Assembly: GCF_040954835.1 (NCBI RefSeq)
Contig: NC_090714.1
Coordinates: 2,468,501-2,532,500 of the forward strand
Direction of reading: 5' to 3'
Source: Lepisosteus oculatus
Lineage: Eukaryota > Chordata > Actinopteri > Semionotiformes > Lepisosteidae
Length of the DNA stretch: 64,000 nt
A program made the translations under genes and the position numbers. The notes beneath the pieces are model-generated. The model ran no database searches. It saw only the letters and a program-made list of their open reading frames with translations, and was not told where the DNA came from. This document shows, in pieces, positions 59,901 through 64,000 of the stretch; position 1 is the stretch's first letter, and every line of letters starts with the position of its first letter.

Positions 59901-62895
59901 CACCCATCACTTCAACAGCCTTCTGGACATCATAGAGAAGGTCAGAGCCGGCAGCTGCCCTTGTATTCACCTGCTCCCAGCAAGGGAAAGCAGCTGGAAA
60001 TCTGGGTGAAATGTTACAATATCACTTTCTTAGAGGGTCAGCTGTAGTGATGGGAATTTAATTGTTTTATTTACGCGTGCTTTTCCAGCAGCTCAAATCC
60101 CTGCCCAAAAGCAAAGGGATTAGTGGAAACCTGCCCGATACATTGACGTAGTGAAAAGTATTAGGGAAGGGGAACGTCACTAAGCAGGTTTTGAAAGTGT
60201 TCCCGGTCGCAGAGCCTCAGATGAACTTTGTGGATTAGCTGGAACAATACCAGATTTAAAATAATCAAGATTTGTGAAGAGGGAAGAAGAACAAGGAACC
60301 AATAGGGGGAAGTACCAGTGATCCCTAACTCGTTTTCCATACTGAACAGTAGGGAGTTGTGATCAGCAGTTTCAAAATCTGCACCTAAATCCAGAAGTAG
60401 AATCTTATGCACTGGGGGGAGAAATGGAAAGAATGTGTTTTGGTAGTTTTGCTAGACTATCGGTAACTTGTCAATAACTCTTTAAACGTGATTTTGCAAA
60501 GCTAGCATTAAGTTAATCTCTAAGTTAATAAAAATGTTTTTTTATAATAAATTGCATGCAGTATAAAGCTGGAATTGGTGCCTGAAACATTCCCATTTCT
60601 GCACCTCCTGTAAGGGTTCAGTGCCATATTTCTGTGGCTATGCCATACCCATATATTGCACAGTATCCATGTAAGACAGTAAGTGTCTGTGTGTCCTGTG
60701 CTGGTGTGGACCGGCTGCAGGTGGTGAGCCTCTCACTCGCTTGTCCTGTGACACTGGAAGCCACAGACAGAGACTTTGGATCCGAGGCGCCGATGGAGGA
60801 TGTGAAGACGGCCATTCTGGGGCTCCTAGAGATCCTACAGGTCTGTGGCCCCCCGGTGCTTGCCGTCGGTGGCTTCACTGGGCGTGTAAATGGCGATTCG
60901 GAATAAAGGTTTCAGTGCATTTTTGTGGGGAAACAATATGCAAAATCCCCTCACTGGCTGATAGAAGTGGAACGTTTCTTTTAAGTCCTGCAGTGCTTTT
61001 CTTGTTTGAACTTTTTGTTCCTTGCAGACTAAGCTGTATAGCCTGCCGGCTGGCCATGCCTGTCGAGTCTATGAGCTCCTTATTGGCCACATTCAGCTGC
61101 ACTATAAACACAGGTACAGCTCCAGCATAGCCAGCAGCATCCGCTTACAGGTAAGACGGCCATGAAAATCGTAGCAAAAATAAAACGAACAAACATGAAA
61201 AAAATATTCGCCTTTTTTTATACCCAGATTTAACTCCTTTTTGCATGTGGAGTCTGCTGATCATGTAAGAGTGTACAAAAAAAGTCCCTTTAAGTCCTAC
61301 TTTCAGTTGCGTGTCATCTTAAAACACATTGCTTGGGCACAGGGAGCTTTCGCATCTGATATTTAAAAGGTGGGGAATGAGCAAAGGTTGGTAGTTTTTC
61401 CCAGCTTTTTTTTTTGTGTTTCTTCAATTTGACGTCTGCAATGATTAACTATCCGGGGTCGCTGCTACAGCCCACCCAGGTCACATAAAAGCAGCAGACC
61501 TGTCCAACTAAATTGCCCCAATCAGGGCATTAATGACCATTCCCCCTGTCTGTCTGAGGGAGGACTGGAGCACCATGGGCAGGCGACACTGCGCTGAGGT
61601 CTGCTTGGACGCCATCTGCTCTTCTGTGACAAAGGCATATGTGTGATGTGATATGAATAATACATAATGAAAATGTATATCGAATAGAAATGTTTTAAAT
61701 ATTGTAAGGGCAGCCGTTTTTACCACTGAGTAGAGCTTGAGTGCTCTCCCTGTGTTAGTGTGGGTTTCCTCCAGGTGCTCTGGCTTCAGGCCTACAGTCC
61801 AAAGCAATACTGGTGGGTTAATTGGCTTTTGGAGAAACTGGCCCTGGTGTGTATATGTGCCCTGAGATGGACTGGCGTCCCATCCAGGGTATACCCCACC
61901 TTACTCCTGTTGCTCGCTGGGATACTTCCTGGCTGTCCCGCGGCCCTGAATTGGAAGAAGCAGTTAGAAGATGGGTGGTATTATATAATATTGTAATAGG
62001 CAATACAAATGTGTATATATATATAATTCTGCTCACAATTTACAGACGTTCCCAGTTGGGAAGATCCCTGCTCCTGGGGTTCATTCTGGCTTCTGAGTTG
62101 GTGCTATTATTGGATAAGTCCCTTCCAGAAAGCTCACAGTTTTGTTTTGTCGAACAGGTGTTTGATTTCTTCCTCCTGATGAGGGCAGATTCCCTCCATC
62201 GACTTGGGGTCCCCAATAAAGATGGTGTCCTGAGGTTTAGCCCGTACTGCTACTGTGACCTGGGGTGAGACTGTGGATTTTATCGCCACAAGGAGGAGCG
62301 CCGATGTGCTGCCCTGCCTCTTCAAAATCATTTTTTTAGGAAGGGAATGATAAACAGCAAATGGCAGATATGTTTCGTGCATGTGATCATTTTCAAGGCT
62401 TGTGACAGGCACTTGGAAAAACCTCCTATAGAAAGCCATTCACTTCATAAAATCAGATTATTAAAAAAAAATGTGATCACCATAAAAGTCAGGGCAATTA
62501 GTTTAAGGCAGAGAAGCAGAAAAAGGGCTTAGATGTGGAATCCTGGAATAAAAAGCTCAGGCCCTAACTTTTTGCATAATTGAAATTAACCCAAGCATGA
62601 TTTTGCTCAATATTTTCTGTTTTCTATTGCACTATTTCCCAGCATTTCCTGCACAGTCTTTCAAATCCTGGTTTTCCTGCTCTCACTGTAAAGGAAGTCA
62701 AATTCCTTTTTTTCCCCCTCCGTTTCCTCACGTTATCTCAGGGAGCCAGAGAAGAGGGTGACCGAGAAGAAACCCTCCGGCACAGTGTCACCACCTGCTG
62801 GCAGCCCGGCGACCGGCACGCAGGCCTCTTCGTTTCGCATGGGCCACCTGCCCTACTCCCTGGCCTTCACCGTCCTCCTGCAGTGCTTGAAGCTG
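50816..62895 (+). CDS. tsc2: TSC2 (tuberin), N-terminal half, truncated by the window end
   Basis: Eighteen plus-strand exons join in one frame to 2103 bases (701 residues), matching human tuberin from its Met through the LLQCLK segment, the equivalents of human exons 2-19. Tuberin is the GTPase-activating subunit of the TSC1-TSC2-TBC1D7 complex that switches off RHEB and so mTORC1 at the lysosome. The part seen is the helical (HEAT-like) N-terminal region that binds hamartin; the RapGAP domain lies beyond the edge. Exon lengths equal the human ones except single-codon changes in exons 2 (-1), 5, 16 and 19 (+1 each). There are no internal stops or frameshifts. All borders are GT-AG except GC donors after exon 10 and possibly exon 19. 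The equivalent of human exon 20 was not found before 64000. Confidence 0.96.
51517..51737 (-). mobile_element. tsc2: Family B tail copy in TSC2 intron 2
   Basis: (AAT)n, TATAGCGCTCTTCTGGACAC, CTCAAAGCACTTTACAGG, GATGATGCGACGGCAGCC, GTGGGGAGGAGAGCAGAGTA. It is antisense to TSC2. Confidence 0.75.
52000..52086 (+). CDS. tsc2: TSC2 exon 3
   Basis: 29 codons, [20 protein letters not shown] to KKFEE. Acceptor GATCCTAG, donor GTGAGT. Same length as human. Confidence 0.96.
52620..52730 (+). CDS. tsc2: TSC2 exon 4
   Basis: 37 codons, [20 protein letters not shown] to IIQGQ. Acceptor TTCTTGCAG, donor GTAAGG. Confidence 0.97.
53272..53419 (+). CDS. tsc2: TSC2 exon 5
   Basis: 148 bases, [20 protein letters not shown] to TYLEEDI plus one base. 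One codon longer than human, near DYHPSSEDL. Acceptor TGCTAATAG, donor GTAAGC. Confidence 0.96.
53955..54072 (+). CDS. tsc2: TSC2 exon 6
   Basis: 118 bases, [20 protein letters not shown] then [13 protein letters not shown]. Acceptor GTCTGCAG after a long T tract, donor GTAAGA. Confidence 0.96.
54723..54771 (+). CDS. tsc2: TSC2 exon 7 (49-base small exon)
   Basis: 49 bases encoding [16 protein letters not shown], the same length and phase as human exon 7. Acceptor GTCAATAG, donor GTAACT. The split codon gives His where human has Gln. Confidence 0.93.
54889..55014 (+). CDS. tsc2: TSC2 exon 8
   Basis: 42 codons, [20 protein letters not shown] to ESCWK. Acceptor CTCCGTAG, donor GTGGGT. A T10-G13 tract lies about 60 bases upstream. 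Confidence 0.97.
55015..55944 (+). other. tsc2: TSC2 intron 8
   Basis: About 0.9 kb of unremarkable AT-rich sequence with no repeat I can name. Other TSC2 introns over 300 bases hold an L2-like tail (intron 2), a LINE fragment (intron 15) and a SINE (intron 17); introns 4, 5, 6, 9, 12 and 19 show no named repeat. Confidence 0.6.
55945..56018 (+). CDS. tsc2: TSC2 exon 9
   Basis: 74 bases, [20 protein letters not shown] to MEE plus two bases. Acceptor TTTGGCAG, donor GTATGA. Confidence 0.96.
56880..57006 (+). CDS. tsc2: TSC2 exon 10, followed by a GC donor
   Basis: 127 bases, [20 protein letters not shown] to LPSFYK, the same length as human. The only donor that keeps the phase is AAG then GCAAGT at 57007, so the next intron is GC-AG. 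Confidence 0.95.
57485..57628 (+). CDS. tsc2: TSC2 exon 11
   Basis: 48 codons, [20 protein letters not shown] to ERLLQQIQ. Acceptor TCTCCTAG, donor GTGATT. Confidence 0.97.
57921..58058 (+). CDS. tsc2: TSC2 exon 12
   Basis: 46 codons, [20 protein letters not shown] to SDKRP. Acceptor CTTTGCAG, donor GTAAGG. Confidence 0.97.
58876..58979 (+). CDS. tsc2: TSC2 exon 13
   Basis: 104 bases, [20 protein letters not shown] then [14 protein letters not shown]. Acceptor TTCGCAG, donor GTAAAG. Confidence 0.97.
59451..59532 (+). CDS. tsc2: TSC2 exon 14
   Basis: 82 bases, [20 protein letters not shown] to QLYE. Acceptor TCCAAACAG, donor GTTAGC. Confidence 0.97.
59785..59940 (+). CDS. tsc2: TSC2 exon 15
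   Basis: 52 codons, [20 protein letters not shown] through [16 protein letters not shown] to IIEK. Very highly conserved stretch. Acceptor TGTCCCAG, donor GTCAGA. Confidence 0.98.
60161..60412 (-). mobile_element. Decayed LINE reverse transcriptase fragment in TSC2 intron 15
   Basis: The minus-strand translation begins [19 protein letters not shown] and continues [14 protein letters not shown], matching the conserved LLDLSAAFDTVDH...LGISGTALNWF block of L2/CR1-like reverse transcriptases, including the catalytic Asp region in changed form. It decays into nonsense after about 50 residues. Confidence 0.75.
60721..60840 (+). CDS. tsc2: TSC2 exon 16
   Basis: 40 codons, [20 protein letters not shown] to [15 protein letters not shown]. 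The first half is divergent and one codon longer than human; the second half is conserved. Acceptor GGCTGCAG, donor GTCTGT. Confidence 0.94.
61028..61150 (+). CDS. tsc2: TSC2 exon 17
   Basis: 41 codons, [20 protein letters not shown] to ASSIRLQ. Acceptor TCCTTGCAG, donor GTAAGA. Confidence 0.97.
61738..61975 (+). mobile_element. tsc2: SINE family A copy in TSC2 intron 17, 5-prime truncated
   Basis: CTCCAGGTGCTCTGGCTTCA, ACAGTCCAAAGCAATACTGG, CCATCCAGGGTATACCCCAC and TTGGAAGAAGCAGTTAGAAG. The tRNA-like head is absent. Confidence 0.75.
62158..62264 (+). CDS. tsc2: TSC2 exon 18
   Basis: 107 bases, [20 protein letters not shown] then [15 protein letters not shown]. Acceptor TCGAACAG, donor GTGAGA. 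Confidence 0.97.
62742..62895 (+). CDS. tsc2: TSC2 exon 19, possible GC donor
   Basis: 154 bases, [20 protein letters not shown] to [14 protein letters not shown]. The acceptor is TTATCTCAG. By homology the exon ends after the codon following QCLK. The bases there are CTG then GCGAGT, so a GC donor is needed to keep phase 0. The 3-prime border is therefore less sure than the others. Confidence 0.82.
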
Positions 62896-64000
62896 GCGAG
62901 TATCCGTTCAGCGCGATGCGCTGGGAGGTCGACCCTGCGCCGCGTTTACAAAACAATCAGATTGATTGTAACCATCTCTTTGGGAGCGTCCTGGGATCCC
63001 ACTTAGCCAGGCAGCTGCTCGGTGAATGCGCACTTTGTCTGCGCGCGGGACTACAGGCGACGATCCGCTGCAAAACACGTTTTTCTGCGGAGACGAATGA
63101 ATGCGATGTCTGTGCCATGGGGATAGTGCATGTGCCTTCCAGCTTAGGAAAACGAGGACCTCGGTGTGTATCAGATTAAATGAAAGGCTGTCTTTGGTTT
63201 CAGTAAGAACTTGTTTTCCTCTTTCCAGATGTAGGGGGGGTGGAACAGCAGAATGAAGTCAGGTTACCTGGTCTTTGTTTTCTGCAAAAACCCAAACAGG
63301 GTGTTAGGACGTGCATTAGGGTTGCATGTGAGCTAACGGTGCTCCGTCAGTGATGGATTGTTCGCGGTATCCTTGTTGGCTCAGTTCCCATTCTTTGTTT
63401 CCATGTGTTCAGAATGGAGGATGCTGGGAGTTGGTTCAAAGGGTAACTGAGAGGTACATACAGCTGCAGGGGGAGGAAAGCATTCGCTGTTAAATTATTT
63501 TCCTGGTGGCACAGCACTCGTAGTGTCTGGAAGGTTCACAGTGTCACCCATACTCCACTGTGGGGAAAGTGGCCTAATCTAGAGTAAACGAATTCGATGG
63601 GAAGTGAAGTCTGCTGTCTTTCCCACTGTGGGATCCGGGGTCTGTGGACCTCAAAATTTCCATACACTAACAGGAGTATTGAAAACAGATGTCTTTGTGG
63701 TGTGTTAGGTCATTGAAATACATTTTGTCTTTACCCACTTGTTTCAGTTGACTCTGTCCATCCATTTGAAGAATGGGGAAAAAAGTTGGTAAATATTAAC
63801 CTTATGCAGAAGAATAAAATAGAGATGTGTAGCTCCTGCAGTTTACTCATCATCGCTTATCAAACCTTCGGTATTATTTTTTAAGCAGATCATACCTGGA
63901 GACTGGTTTGGCTGGTCAGAGCAATTTCTGTTATTCATTCTTGGTGCTGCTTTTAACTCTGGAAGTGTGACTATATCATTTTAACTGTTTTAGTCTATTT
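62896..64000 (+). other. tsc2: TSC2 intron 19, running off the window
   Basis: No match to the next tuberin segment (ESDWKVLKLVLG in human) is seen. 62896-63180 is GC- and CpG-richer than the other introns; the rest is ordinary intronic sequence. Confidence 0.7.

Noticed and set aside
1..64000. CRISPR arrays, operons, phage or plasmid functions
   Set aside because: The window is vertebrate nuclear DNA with introns; no prokaryotic gene organisation is present.

Overview
This is a vertebrate nuclear window, most likely from a ray-finned fish. It has long introns with GT-AG borders, intact single-copy genes and many decayed retroelements: a tRNA-derived SINE family, an L2/V-SINE-like 3-prime tail family, LINE reverse transcriptase remnants and Tc1-like remnants. 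The species cannot be fixed from the sequence. A slowly evolving lineage such as gar, bowfin or sturgeon is my guess only.

Three genes are clear by protein similarity, and together they form the conserved block known in mammals as SLC9A3R2-NTHL1-TSC2. (1) NHERF2 (SLC9A3R2), minus strand: the first two coding exons (41091-41297 and 38720-38971) carry PDZ1 and the start of the linker. I found no PDZ2 exon in 1-38.7 kb, so that whole stretch is either a very long intron 2 or intron plus unknown sequence. (2) NTHL1, minus strand: complete in six coding exons between 45784 and 49785, with the helix-hairpin-helix, catalytic Lys and Asp, and the four-Cys iron-sulfur motif all intact. (3) TSC2, plus strand: 18 consecutive coding exons, the equivalents of human exons 2-19, from the ATG at 50816 to about 62895. 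The rest lies beyond the right edge. Exon sizes and phases follow the human gene almost exactly.

Layout: 1-38.7 kb is repeat-rich, AT-rich and without a recognised gene. 38.7-41.3 kb holds the NHERF2 5-prime end. 41.3-45.8 kb is intergenic and contains a striking fold-back repeat with hammerhead-ribozyme-like cores. 45.8-49.8 kb is NTHL1. 49.8-50.8 kb is a divergent NTHL1/TSC2 promoter with a near-consensus ZNF143 site and two ETS sites. 50.8-64 kb is the TSC2 N-terminal half. NTHL1 repairs oxidised pyrimidines. TSC2 is the tuberin subunit of the TSC complex that restrains mTORC1. NHERF2 is a PDZ scaffold under apical membranes. Their adjacency is conserved synteny, not a pathway.

Main points of interest: NHERF2 is in the opposite orientation to the human arrangement as I know it; one clear and one possible GC-AG intron in TSC2; the hammerhead-like fold-back; and an orphan exon-like ORF at 21.4 kb. 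I found no evidence of a new multi-gene system.
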